From Azophilus sp026709365 (GTDB lineage Bacteria > Pseudomonadota > Gammaproteobacteria > Pseudomonadales > Azotimanducaceae): 64,000 nucleotides of DNA. Below the pieces are notes generated by a model. The model saw only the letters and a list, made by a program, of their open reading frames with translations. It ran no database searches and was not told the DNA's origin. The stretch lies in the NCBI GenBank assembly GCA_965200175.1, contig OZ241345.1:3410001-3474000 (forward strand), written 5' to 3'. Both the position numbers and the translations under genes were made by a program. How positions within the stretch are numbered: the stretch's first letter is position 1; each line of letters opens with the position of its first letter. Shown here piece after piece: positions 18,808-26,273 of this stretch.

Positions 18808-19476
18808 ATGCTGCGGCACCAGCGCCGCCCATCCACACCAATCGGCGGGCAGGCGCCAGCCTGCAAGCATCCGCTTGGCAGCGCGGTCGTGAGCCGGAAC
18901 GGACAGGCGGAATTGACCGCCGCCTTGCTGCGCTATGCCGCCCTGCGCATCGCCGACGGCGATGAGGACGCCTTGCGGGAGCTTGGGCTTGACGCCGCGC
19001 AGGTGAGCGAAATTGGCGCATTGACGCTGGCCGAGCTCGCCAATCTGGAGACGGTGCGCACCCACTGCTTCGAGGTTCGGTTCAATCCGCAAAGGTTCCA
19101 AGTCCTAAAGAGCCGCCTGACCTCGGCGCGGCGCAACCAGGAACTGCGGCTGGCGCTCATTGAGGCGGATGCGCCAAGGCAGATGATGCAGGCGCTGTTC
19201 GGCATGAAGGACCGGGACTACAGCCGCACCAGGCGCCTGCTCGGCGTGACAACGGGTGCCGGCAGGCCGCCGTTGCTGGACGAGGCAACCGAGCACCAAC
19301 TGTGGCGAGCCGTGACCGACGCCCTGAGCAGCAACCCCCGTCGCCCGCTGGAGCCTGATCAGTACTTGCGGGTGAGCCGGCAACACGGCATTCCCATGCG
19401 AATCCTCTGGGCATACACCCAGCGTTGGGCAAGGGAGCACCAAGCTGCGGCCAAGGCGGGCGATGCGCCCCGCTGA
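18808..19476 (+). CDS. DUF2857-like protein
   Basis: Up to 222 residues. The first 27 look non-coding in composition, and the GTG at 18889 (protein beginning VSRNGQAEL, 195 residues) is a plausible true start; neither has a clear ribosome site. Residues 35-80 (TAALLRYAALRIADGDEDAL, LTLAELANLE) and the later MQALFGMKDRDYSRTRRLLG followed by GRPPLLDEATEHQLW resemble DUF2857 proteins, typically encoded on integrative elements. The MKDRDYSRTRRLLG part looks like a helix-turn-helix. It converges with the S24 repressor gene. Family call is by eye. Confidence 0.65.
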   Translation: MLRHQRRPSTPIGGQAPACKHPLGSAVVSRNGQAELTAALLRYAALRIADGDEDALRELGLDAAQVSEIGALTLAELANLETVRTHCFEVRFNPQRFQVLKSRLTSARRNQELRLALIEADAPRQMMQALFGMKDRDYSRTRRLLGVTTGAGRPPLLDEATEHQLWRAVTDALSSNPRRPLEPDQYLRVSRQHGIPMRILWAYTQRWAREHQAAAKAGDAPR

Positions 19477-19496
19477 TTCTTGTTGCCCAAGCGCCG

Positions 19497-20207
19497 TCAC
19501 GCTGGCAACAGTTGCCGCCCCGTGTAAACCACCACCCCGCAAATCCGCGCGTCGGGCCGGGCTTCCACGATGGGGTTCGGCCAAGCCGGGTTGACGGCCC
19601 GCAGATACCGCTGGCCACCCTCCTCGATCAGCTTCTTGAACGTGGCCTCGCCGGTCGCCTCGGTGCAGACCACGACGTAGCTGTTGGGTTCGGCAAACCG
19701 ATCTGGATCGACGAAGATGACATCGCCCTCTTGGAATTCGGGTTCCATGCTCTCGCCCTTCACCTGAAGCGCAAAGGTGTTGGAGCCGCAGGACACCGGG
19801 CAGATGTGCAGGTCCGTGCCGTCCGCAGGGTCCACGTCAGCCACTTCCGACCAATCGCCCGCCTGAACCCAGGAAACCAGCGGGCAAAGCCGACCCTTGT
19901 CATGGATCAGTTCGCCGCCTTGGGGCGACGGCCGCCGCGGCGAACTGCCGGATTGCGCCACTGCGCCTTGCGTGTCCGGATGGGGCTCATCCAACCATCC
20001 GGCGGGCCTGCCCATGCCTTCTTCCAGCATCGACGCCAAGCGGTCGCCGATGCCGCGCCGCTGGCCGGCGGGCGTGGGCGTGCGGTTGCGGACTTGGCTC
20101 AAATAGGAAGGGCTCGTGCCCACCAAGCGGGCAAGCCGGCTGAGCGAGCCAGCCTCCTTGATGAGCCTCTCAAGGTTTCGGTGCCGGTGCATGGTGCGTG
20201 GACGCAT
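19497..20207 (-). CDS. Phage-type transcriptional repressor, XRE HTH plus S24 LexA-like peptidase
   Basis: 236 residues. An N-terminal helix-turn-helix (LSRLARLVGTSPSYLSQVRN) is followed by a linker and an S24 domain. The catalytic serine is in GESMEPEF and the lysine in ATFKKLIEE. The likely self-cleavage Ala-Gly is in WVQAGDW. Proteins of this type repress prophage or integrative-element genes until RecA-stimulated self-cleavage. A second possible start is the ATG of MHRHRNLERL at 20192. No structural phage genes are nearby, so with the DUF2857-like gene it looks like the remnant of an integrated element. Confidence 0.85.
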   Translation of the reverse strand: MRPRTMHRHRNLERLIKEAGSLSRLARLVGTSPSYLSQVRNRTPTPAGQRRGIGDRLASMLEEGMGRPAGWLDEPHPDTQGAVAQSGSSPRRPSPQGGELIHDKGRLCPLVSWVQAGDWSEVADVDPADGTDLHICPVSCGSNTFALQVKGESMEPEFQEGDVIFVDPDRFAEPNSYVVVCTEATGEATFKKLIEEGGQRYLRAVNPAWPNPIVEARPDARICGVVVYTGRQLLPA

Positions 20208-20335
20208 GGCTTGGCCAGATCGATTAGCATTTTGATGTGAGTAGCTTAAACCAGTCCAACGACAAATTCATCATCGTGCGATGTTCCCATGGCCACGTCT
20301 TGGCAAACGGCCCGCGAGGCGGAGCCGGATAAGTG

Positions 20336-21568
20336 CTAACTCCCCCAGAGGCAACTGATTGGCGCCGCTTGAATCCTCTCCGCAAGCGGATAGGCGGTCG
20401 GCCCCGTGTGCAGCACCACCCCACCATTGAACCGCTCGCCAAGGCCGTCGCGAAGCCACTCAAGGTGGCGCGCGTCACGCCTCTCCGGGGCGGCTGATGC
20501 CTTGACTTCCAGGGCGATGAGCTTGCCGAGCGCCCCCTCCGCCACGATGTCCACTTCATGGCGCCCCTGCTGCTGGCGCAAGTGAAACAGTCGATGGCGC
20601 ATTCGGGACACCGCAGCCTGCGCCCGCAATTCACTGGCGACGAAGGTCTCAAGGAACCGGCCAAGCAAATCCGAGTCTCTCGTCAGACCCTCAAGGTCCG
20701 CGCCGACAATGGACGCGAGAAGACCGCAATCGCAGATGAAGCGCTTCGGGGTCCGAGACAGCCGTTGAAACCGGTGGTGGCTCCAGGCTGGCAGTTCGTA
20801 GGCGACGCCAAGGTTGGCGAGCAAGCGGCCGTAGGCTTGGGCAGTTCTTCGATTCAAGCCTGCCGCATCGTAGATCGTCTTGTCGGGCAGCACTCCAGCC
20901 GAATTGAGCGCCAGCGCCTCGATGAAGCGGCGCATTCGATGCGGGTCCCTGCCCTGCTCAACCGCGGGTGCGTCCCGAGTGGCAATTTGTTCCGCATAGC
21001 TCTCATACCAGCGGCTCCGCCCAGCTTCTGAAAGGCGCAGTGCGGGCTCCGGAAAACCGCCAGCCAACGCCAACGCAACGTAGTCGCGCAGGTCCAGCGA
21101 CTGCTCGGCGGGCGCAAGGGCGCGGCCTTCGGCGACTCGGTCCACGAGCGTGGCAACCGGCAGCGCAAACCTTTCCGACGTGATCAAGGGGTGCATGTCC
21201 AAACGAATCACCCGACCCGTTCCAGGCCAAGTCTGAGTGTCCAAATCGGCCCGAACGGAACCGGTGAGCAGATAGCGGCCGGGGCTCGAATCCCGATCGA
21301 CCTGCCGCTTGACCGCACCGAGCACCTGCGGGACCTCCTGCCATTCGTCCAACAGAACCGGCTCCCTGAGGCTCCTGAGCGCCGCATCCGGGTCGGCTTC
21401 GAAAACCCGCGCTTCCGCAGGTCGGTCTAGCCGCACCAACGTCACGGCATGGCGCGCGGCCGTTGTCGTTTTGCCGCAGGCGCGAGGCCCCCCAATCATC
21501 ACGGCAGGATGGTCTCCTAGGACTTGGGAGAGCAAAGGGTCGAGCAGGCGTTGAAGGTACTGGAGCAT
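20336..21568 (-). CDS. AAA ATPase with DUF4143 C-terminal domain (copy 1)
   Basis: 410 residues, the usual length. Walker A is GGPRACGKTT (about residue 26), Walker B is PVLLDEWQEVP, and LLTGSVRADL is the sensor-1 region. Residues about 200-400 are the DUF4143 domain: LNRRTAQAYGRLLANLGVAY (winged helix) and the nuclease-like HEVDIVAEG ... LIALEVKA with its D-ExK pattern. The family is widespread, often in multiple copies, with no settled function. A TATAGT -10 lies six bases before the ATG, so the mRNA may be leaderless. Three 23-bp direct repeats lie 34-102 bases upstream. It sits after miaA, where hfq would normally be. Confidence 0.88.
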   Translation of the reverse strand: MLQYLQRLLDPLLSQVLGDHPAVMIGGPRACGKTTTAARHAVTLVRLDRPAEARVFEADPDAALRSLREPVLLDEWQEVPQVLGAVKRQVDRDSSPGRYLLTGSVRADLDTQTWPGTGRVIRLDMHPLITSERFALPVATLVDRVAEGRALAPAEQSLDLRDYVALALAGGFPEPALRLSEAGRSRWYESYAEQIATRDAPAVEQGRDPHRMRRFIEALALNSAGVLPDKTIYDAAGLNRRTAQAYGRLLANLGVAYELPAWSHHRFQRLSRTPKRFICDCGLLASIVGADLEGLTRDSDLLGRFLETFVASELRAQAAVSRMRHRLFHLRQQQGRHEVDIVAEGALGKLIALEVKASAAPERRDARHLEWLRDGLGERFNGGVVLHTGPTAYPLAERIQAAPISCLWGS

Positions 21569-21574
21569 GTGCCC

Positions 21575-21580
21575 ACTATA
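21575..21580 (-). promoter_or_regulatory. -10 element of DUF4143 ATPase copy 1, probably leaderless
   Basis: TATAGT on the minus strand, six bases from the ATG at 21568, which puts the predicted start of transcription at the A of the ATG. No good -35 is seen. The direct repeats begin 22 bases further upstream. Confidence 0.45.
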
Positions 21581-21601
21581 CCGCTTTCATCCACCTTGTA
21601 G

Positions 21602-21670
21602 TGCCGAATTTACACAGCACATGATGCCTAATTTGCACACCATAGACTGCCGAAATTACACACTGCTGGC
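21602..21670. repeat. Three direct repeats of exactly 23 bp upstream of DUF4143 ATPase copy 1
   Basis: Units begin at 21602, 21625 and 21648. The conserved part is tgccgaatttacaca / tgcctaatttgcaca / tgccgaaattacaca, followed by an 8-base variable part. In gene orientation the core reads TGTGTAATTTCGGCA. An iteron-like or operator array is the natural reading. Confidence 0.9.
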
Positions 21671-21734
21671 TTCACCACGCCCTTGATGCCGGCTACTTCC
21701 GCAGTCGCATCAGGCTTGAAGCCGATTTGGCCGC

Positions 21735-22661
21735 TCAATCGACCTTCGCCGCAACGCTAACGGCCGCTGCCGCCCCCTCAGCGTTCGGCAGAACGTTCAC
21801 CCAAGGCCAACCCCGCAGCCAGGTCAGTTGCCGGCGGGCCAGTTGACGGGTGGCGGCCAAGGCTCTGGCGCGCATTTCGGAAGCCTCGAACTCGCCGTCC
21901 AGATGGCCCCACATTTGCCGGTAGCCGACGGCGCGCAGGGCCGGGAGGCGCGGATGCAGGTCCGGCCTTTGGCGCAGGCGTCCGACCTCCTCGGCGAAAC
22001 CCGCCGCCAGCATGGCGTCAAAGCGCGTCTGGATGCGGCGGTGCAGGACCGCGCGGTCTTGGGGAACCACGGCGAATTCAAGCAATCGCGCACCGAGACG
22101 CTTGGCTGCAGGGCTTGGCTTGTGCGCCTGCCAGTAGTCCGATATCGGCTGGCCGGTGGTCTCGAAAACCTCCAACGCCCGCTGCAGGCGCACGCCGTTG
22201 TGGGGATGAATGCCCGCTGCGGCCAGGGGGTCCACTTCGGCCAGCCGGGCATGCAGCTTGGGCCATCCGTGGGCCTTGGCCTCGGCTTCGATGGCGGCGC
22301 GCACTTCGCGGTTGGCCCGAGGCAGCGCCGCCAAGCCGTCGCGAAAGGCGCGGGCGTAGAGCATGGCGCCGCCAACCAGCACCGGCGTTTTGCCGACGGC
22401 GAGCGCCGCACGAACCTCCCGGTCGGCATCAGCCACGAAATCGGCGGCCGTGTAGGGCTCAGCCGGGTCGCGAATGTCGATCAAGGCATGAGGATGCCGC
22501 GCCAGCAGCGATCGCGGCGGCTTTGCGGAGCCGATGTCCAAGCCTCGGTAAACCTGGGTCGAGTCCATGTTGATGAGCTGGCAGTCCAAGCACTCGGCCA
22601 ACGCGACGGCGGCATCGGTCTTGCCCGCCGCAGTTGGGCCGAGCAGCATGACGATAGGCAT
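21735..22661 (-). CDS. miaA: tRNA dimethylallyltransferase
   Basis: 308 residues. It transfers a dimethylallyl group from DMAPP to A37 of tRNAs reading UNN codons. The P-loop is LLGPTAAGKTD at the N terminus, followed by the family signatures LINMDSTQVYRGLDIGSAKP and HALIDIRDP. VLVGGAMLYARAFRDGL and the AVGYRQMW region complete the match. The start codon abuts the mutL stop codon without a gap, so translation is probably coupled. In many gammaproteobacteria hfq follows; here the ATPase region begins instead, 65 bases past the stop. Confidence 0.97.
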   Translation of the reverse strand: MPIVMLLGPTAAGKTDAAVALAECLDCQLINMDSTQVYRGLDIGSAKPPRSLLARHPHALIDIRDPAEPYTAADFVADADREVRAALAVGKTPVLVGGAMLYARAFRDGLAALPRANREVRAAIEAEAKAHGWPKLHARLAEVDPLAAAGIHPHNGVRLQRALEVFETTGQPISDYWQAHKPSPAAKRLGARLLEFAVVPQDRAVLHRRIQTRFDAMLAAGFAEEVGRLRQRPDLHPRLPALRAVGYRQMWGHLDGEFEASEMRARALAATRQLARRQLTWLRGWPWVNVLPNAEGAAAAVSVAAKVD

Positions 22662-24428
22662 CTAGCGTCCGCGCAGAAACTGACCGTCCAAGTCCGCCAA
22701 GGTCTGCACCCGGTAGGTCGGGCGGCCGTGGTTGCACTGCTCGGCGTTCTCGGTGCGCTCCATCTCCCTGAGCAGCGCGTTCATCTCCGCCAACGAGAGC
22801 GAGCGGTGGGCGCGCACCGAGGCATGGCAGGCCATGCTGGCGAGCAGGTCGTCGCGGCGGTTGACGAGTTCGCGGCTGGTGCCGAGCTTGGCCATCTCCC
22901 CCAGCACGTCGCGAACCAGCTCCTCGACGTTGCCCTTGGCCAGCAGGGCCGGCACCGCCCGCACCGCAATTGAGGCAAGGCCGGTACGGTCCAAGGCCAA
23001 ACCCATGGCGGCCAGCGCCGCTTGCCGCTGCTCGGCCAGCTCCGCCTCCGCCTCCGTGGTGTTGAGGGCCAGCGGCGCAAGCAGCTGCTGGCTGGCGAGG
23101 CCTTGGGCATCGATGGCTTGCTTGAGCTTCTCGTAGGTGATGCGTTCGTGGGCGGCGTGCATATCGACGATCACCAAACCATCGGCGTTCTCCGCCAGAA
23201 TGTAGATGCCGTGCAGTTGGGCGATGGCGTAGCCCAAGGGCGGCTGGCCATCCTTGGCCTGGTCTATCCGGTAGTGGGCCAGCGTCTCGGCCACCTGCAG
23301 GGTCGAGCTGCCGCCGCGGGCCGCATCCATCGCCAAGCTTGGCTGGCGCGGCCTGACGCCGGATGCGCCCGCCAGCTTCGGCTCAGCCGGGGCCGCGGGG
23401 CCCGCCGCGGTTTGGCCTGCTGCCGGACGGTCGCCGGGACGCACATCCCGAAGCGCCCGGTTGAGACGGCCGAATATGAAGTCGCGCACCTCCCGGGGGC
23501 GGCGAAAGCGCACCTCGCGCTTGGTTGGATGCACGTTGACGTCCACCTCGGCGGCAGGCAGGCCCAGGTAAAGCACGAAAACCGGCTGGCGGCCGTGGAA
23601 CAGCACGTCCCGATAGGCTTGGCGAACCGCTTGGCCCACCACCTGGTCCTGCACGGCGCGGCCGTTGACAAAGAAGAACTGCTGATCCGCCAGACGCCGG
23701 GAAAGGGTTGGCAGCGCCACCCAGCCGGAGAGCGTGAGTTCGTCCCGCTGCTCGTCAATCACCAGATTGCGGCGCATGAAGTCCTCGCCCAACATCGCCT
23801 TGAGGCGCTCTTCCGGCGCGCCCGCCGGCATCAGCACGTGCCGCCCGCCCAACTGCCATTCGAAGGCGGTGTCGAAATGGGCCAGGGCCATGCGGCGCAG
23901 GGTCGCTGCCACGGCTTGGTTCTCGGAGCGCTCCGTCTTGAGGAATTTGCGGCGCGCCGGGGTGTTGTGGAACAGATCCTCGACCTCGACGGTGGTGCCC
24001 GGCGGATGGGCGCAAGGTCCGCTGCCGGTCTCGACGCCGCCCGTCACCTCAATGCGCCAGGCGCGACCCTCGCCAGCCGCCCGGCTGGACAGCGTCAACC
24101 GCGACACCGAGGCGGCGCTGGCGAGGGCCTCCCCGCGAAACCCGAGGCTGGCAACGCCTTGCAAATCGCTGGCGGCGCTGATCTTGCTGGTGGCGTGGCG
24201 GCTGACCGCCAGCGGCAGGTCGCTGGGATGGATGCCGTGCCCGTCATCGGTCACGCGAATCCGCTTCACGCCGCCCTGTTCGATGTGCGCCTCGATGCGC
24301 CGCGCACCGGCGTCCAAGCTGTTTTCCACCAGCTCCTTGATGATGGAGGCGGGACGTTCAACCACCTCGCCGGCCGCGATCTGGTCGGCCACCGGCGGCG
24401 GCAGCTGGGCGATGCGGCGCGTCATCAA
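22662..24428 (-). CDS. mutL: DNA mismatch repair protein MutL
   Basis: 588 residues. It links MutS mismatch recognition to strand excision. The N-terminal GHKL ATPase has all motifs: ELVENSLDAGA, VTDDGHGI, LGFRGEALAS and LFHNTPARRKFL. A proline/alanine-rich linker follows, then the C-terminal dimerisation domain. That domain has DMHAAHERITYEK, a form of the DQHA(X)2E(X)4E motif found in MutL proteins with endonuclease activity. E. coli MutL lacks such activity, so this organism may use a MutH-independent pathway; that is inference. It lies between amiB and miaA, eight bases downstream of amiB. Confidence 0.97.
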   Translation of the reverse strand: MMTRRIAQLPPPVADQIAAGEVVERPASIIKELVENSLDAGARRIEAHIEQGGVKRIRVTDDGHGIHPSDLPLAVSRHATSKISAASDLQGVASLGFRGEALASAASVSRLTLSSRAAGEGRAWRIEVTGGVETGSGPCAHPPGTTVEVEDLFHNTPARRKFLKTERSENQAVAATLRRMALAHFDTAFEWQLGGRHVLMPAGAPEERLKAMLGEDFMRRNLVIDEQRDELTLSGWVALPTLSRRLADQQFFFVNGRAVQDQVVGQAVRQAYRDVLFHGRQPVFVLYLGLPAAEVDVNVHPTKREVRFRRPREVRDFIFGRLNRALRDVRPGDRPAAGQTAAGPAAPAEPKLAGASGVRPRQPSLAMDAARGGSSTLQVAETLAHYRIDQAKDGQPPLGYAIAQLHGIYILAENADGLVIVDMHAAHERITYEKLKQAIDAQGLASQQLLAPLALNTTEAEAELAEQRQAALAAMGLALDRTGLASIAVRAVPALLAKGNVEELVRDVLGEMAKLGTSRELVNRRDDLLASMACHASVRAHRSLSLAEMNALLREMERTENAEQCNHGRPTYRVQTLADLDGQFLRGR

Positions 24429-24436
24429 CGCCGCGC

Positions 24437-25840
24437 TCAGCTGTCGGCGGGAATGGTGAGCACCTGCCCAACCCGAATGCGGCTGCCCGCCAAGCCGTTG
24501 GCTTGGCGAAGGCGCGCCACGGTGGTGCCGTAGCGGGCGGCGATCCCGGAGAGCGTGTCGCCACGCTGGATCCTATGGTTCAGCTCGCCGCCGGCCCGCT
24601 GCGCCAGCAAGGTGCCCGGCGGCGGATTGGCCCGCCAATAGTTCACCACGCCTTGGTGGATGGCGCGCACGATCTTGCCTTGGTGCTCGGCCTGGTTGAG
24701 CCGCCGCGCCTCGGTGGGGTTGGAAATGAAGCCGGTCTCGATCAGCAGGCTCGGAATGTCCGGAGCCTTGAGCACGACGAAGCCGGCATGGCCCACTTGC
24801 TTCTTGTGCAGCTTGGTCACCTGATTGAGCTGCCGGAGCACCTCGTCGCCCACATCGCTGCTGTAGCGGCGTTTCCCTTGCATGGAGAGGTCGGTGAGCG
24901 TTTGCCGCAGGTAAGGCTCCATGTCGTCCAAGCTGACGTTGCTGACGCCCCCGAACAGGTCGGAGCGGTTTTCCTTCTCCGCCAGGTAGCGGGCCATTTC
25001 GCTGTCCGCGCCGCTTTCGGAGAGCATGTACACCGATGCGCCGCTGACCTTGGGGTTCCTGAAGGCATCCGCGTGAATGGACAGGAACAGATGCGCCCGC
25101 TCCCGGTGGGCGATCTCGGTGCGTCGGCGCAGGGGGATGTAGTAGTCGCCCGTGCGCACCAGAAAGGCCCGGTATCCCGGCGTTTGGTTGAACCGGGCGG
25201 CCAGCTTGCGGGCGATCGACAGCGTGATGCGCTTTTCATAGACCTTGTTGGCCCCGATGGCGCCAGGGTCCTCGCCGCCATGGCCGGCGTCGATGGCGAT
25301 GACCACGGGCCGCAGGCCGTCCGGCTTGGCGGGCCTGGGAGCTGCCGCTTCGGCGGGCCGCTCATCAAAGAGGTCGATCACCAGGCGGTGGCCGTAAGGC
25401 GCGATGGGCGGCAGTTTGAAGTCCTTGCGGGTGACCGGCATTCCCAGATCCAGCACCACGCGGTAGGTGCTTTGCCGGGGGCCCCAGCGCATGTTCTTGA
25501 CCCGCCGGCCCAAGCCGCCGGTGACGTCCGGGTCGAAGCCCGCCGCCGGGCCGGTGTTGCCCAAATCGATGACCAGCCGGTCGGGATTGGTCAGGGGGAA
25601 GATGCTGGCCTCGACGGCGGCCGAGGTGTCGAACACCACTCGGGTGTGGTCCGGCGCTTCGTAGGCGCGGATGTTATGCAGCGTCTCGGCGTGGACCAGT
25701 GCCCAAGGCGCCAGCAGGAGCGCCAGCGACGCGCCGAGCGACCGAGCGTTCCTGACTGCGGCGCAAGGCCGTCGCATGAGCCGGCTCGCGCGCCCGGCGG
25801 CTGGCCGGTCGTCGGTTTGGGGCCTGGTCGGGTTAGGCAT
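24437..25840 (-). CDS. amiB: N-acetylmuramoyl-L-alanine amidase with AMIN and LysM domains
   Basis: 467 residues from the ATG overlapping the tsaE stop; a second in-frame ATG at 25777 gives a more usual signal peptide (ARSLGASLALLLAPWALVHA). Order: signal, AMIN domain (ETLHNIRAYEAPDHTRVVFD onward), Amidase_3 domain, and a C-terminal LysM repeat (IQRGDTLSGIAARYG, VGQVLTIPADS). Zinc and catalytic residues are visible in IAIDAGHGGEDPGAIG, FLSIHADAF and SLLIETGFISN. The enzyme cleaves the stem peptide from murein in the periplasm for daughter-cell separation. Domain layout and position (tsaE-amiB-mutL) match AmiB of Pseudomonas-like bacteria. Confidence 0.95.
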   Translation of the reverse strand: MPNPTRPQTDDRPAAGRASRLMRRPCAAVRNARSLGASLALLLAPWALVHAETLHNIRAYEAPDHTRVVFDTSAAVEASIFPLTNPDRLVIDLGNTGPAAGFDPDVTGGLGRRVKNMRWGPRQSTYRVVLDLGMPVTRKDFKLPPIAPYGHRLVIDLFDERPAEAAAPRPAKPDGLRPVVIAIDAGHGGEDPGAIGANKVYEKRITLSIARKLAARFNQTPGYRAFLVRTGDYYIPLRRRTEIAHRERAHLFLSIHADAFRNPKVSGASVYMLSESGADSEMARYLAEKENRSDLFGGVSNVSLDDMEPYLRQTLTDLSMQGKRRYSSDVGDEVLRQLNQVTKLHKKQVGHAGFVVLKAPDIPSLLIETGFISNPTEARRLNQAEHQGKIVRAIHQGVVNYWRANPPPGTLLAQRAGGELNHRIQRGDTLSGIAARYGTTVARLRQANGLAGSRIRVGQVLTIPADS

Positions 25841-26273
25841 GGACTTGCACCCGCCGGCCGTCGCCCTCAACGCGCAGCGAGAGGCTGAGGTCCGGGGGCG
25901 GCAGGCGCGGCGCGCCCCGTTCCGGCCACTCGATGAGCTTGATGGCTTGGGCGGTGAGCAGTTCGTCGATGCCGATGAAGTCGAGTTCCCGGCTGTCCGC
26001 GATTCGATAGAGGTCGAAGTGGAAGACCAGCAGTTCGTCATAGGGCTCGAGCAGGGTGTAAGTGGGACTCTTGACCGGGCCGACGAAACCCATTGCTCGA
26101 AGTATGCCCCGGACCACGGTGGTCTTTCCAGCACCCAGCTCGCCCTGAAGATAGACGAGGGCGTCTCGGTTGAAGCCGTCCGCAGCGCTCAACAGCTCGG
26201 CCAGCTCGCGGCCAAACGCCAAGGTCGCCGCCTCGTCGGGCAGGTGGCGGCTGCTGGGTGCCAGCGGCTTCAC
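25833..26273 (-). CDS. tsaE: tRNA threonylcarbamoyladenosine biosynthesis ATPase TsaE
   Basis: 146 residues from a GTG start overlapping the nnrD stop codon as GTGA. It works with TsaB and TsaD to make t6A37 in ANN-decoding tRNAs. The P-loop is LQGELGAGKTTVVRG, followed by the family signatures VKSPTYTLLEPY and FHFDLYRI, and LIEWPERG near the end. The reading frame is also open upstream inside nnrD, but homology begins at the overlap. It overlaps amiB by eight bases, consistent with a tightly packed operon. Confidence 0.95.
   Translation of the reverse strand: MKPLAPSSRHLPDEAATLAFGRELAELLSAADGFNRDALVYLQGELGAGKTTVVRGILRAMGFVGPVKSPTYTLLEPYDELLVFHFDLYRIADSRELDFIGIDELLTAQAIKLIEWPERGAPRLPPPDLSLSLRVEGDGRRVQVHA

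Noticed and set aside
20224..20664. 146-residue minus-strand frame
   Set aside because: Mostly overlaps the 3' end of the DUF4143 ATPase in another frame; Arg/Ser-rich shadow.
21602..21670. CRISPR array
   Set aside because: The repeated part is about 15 bp and the variable part 8 bp; too short for repeats with spacers, and no cas genes nearby. The same applies to 59786-59851.
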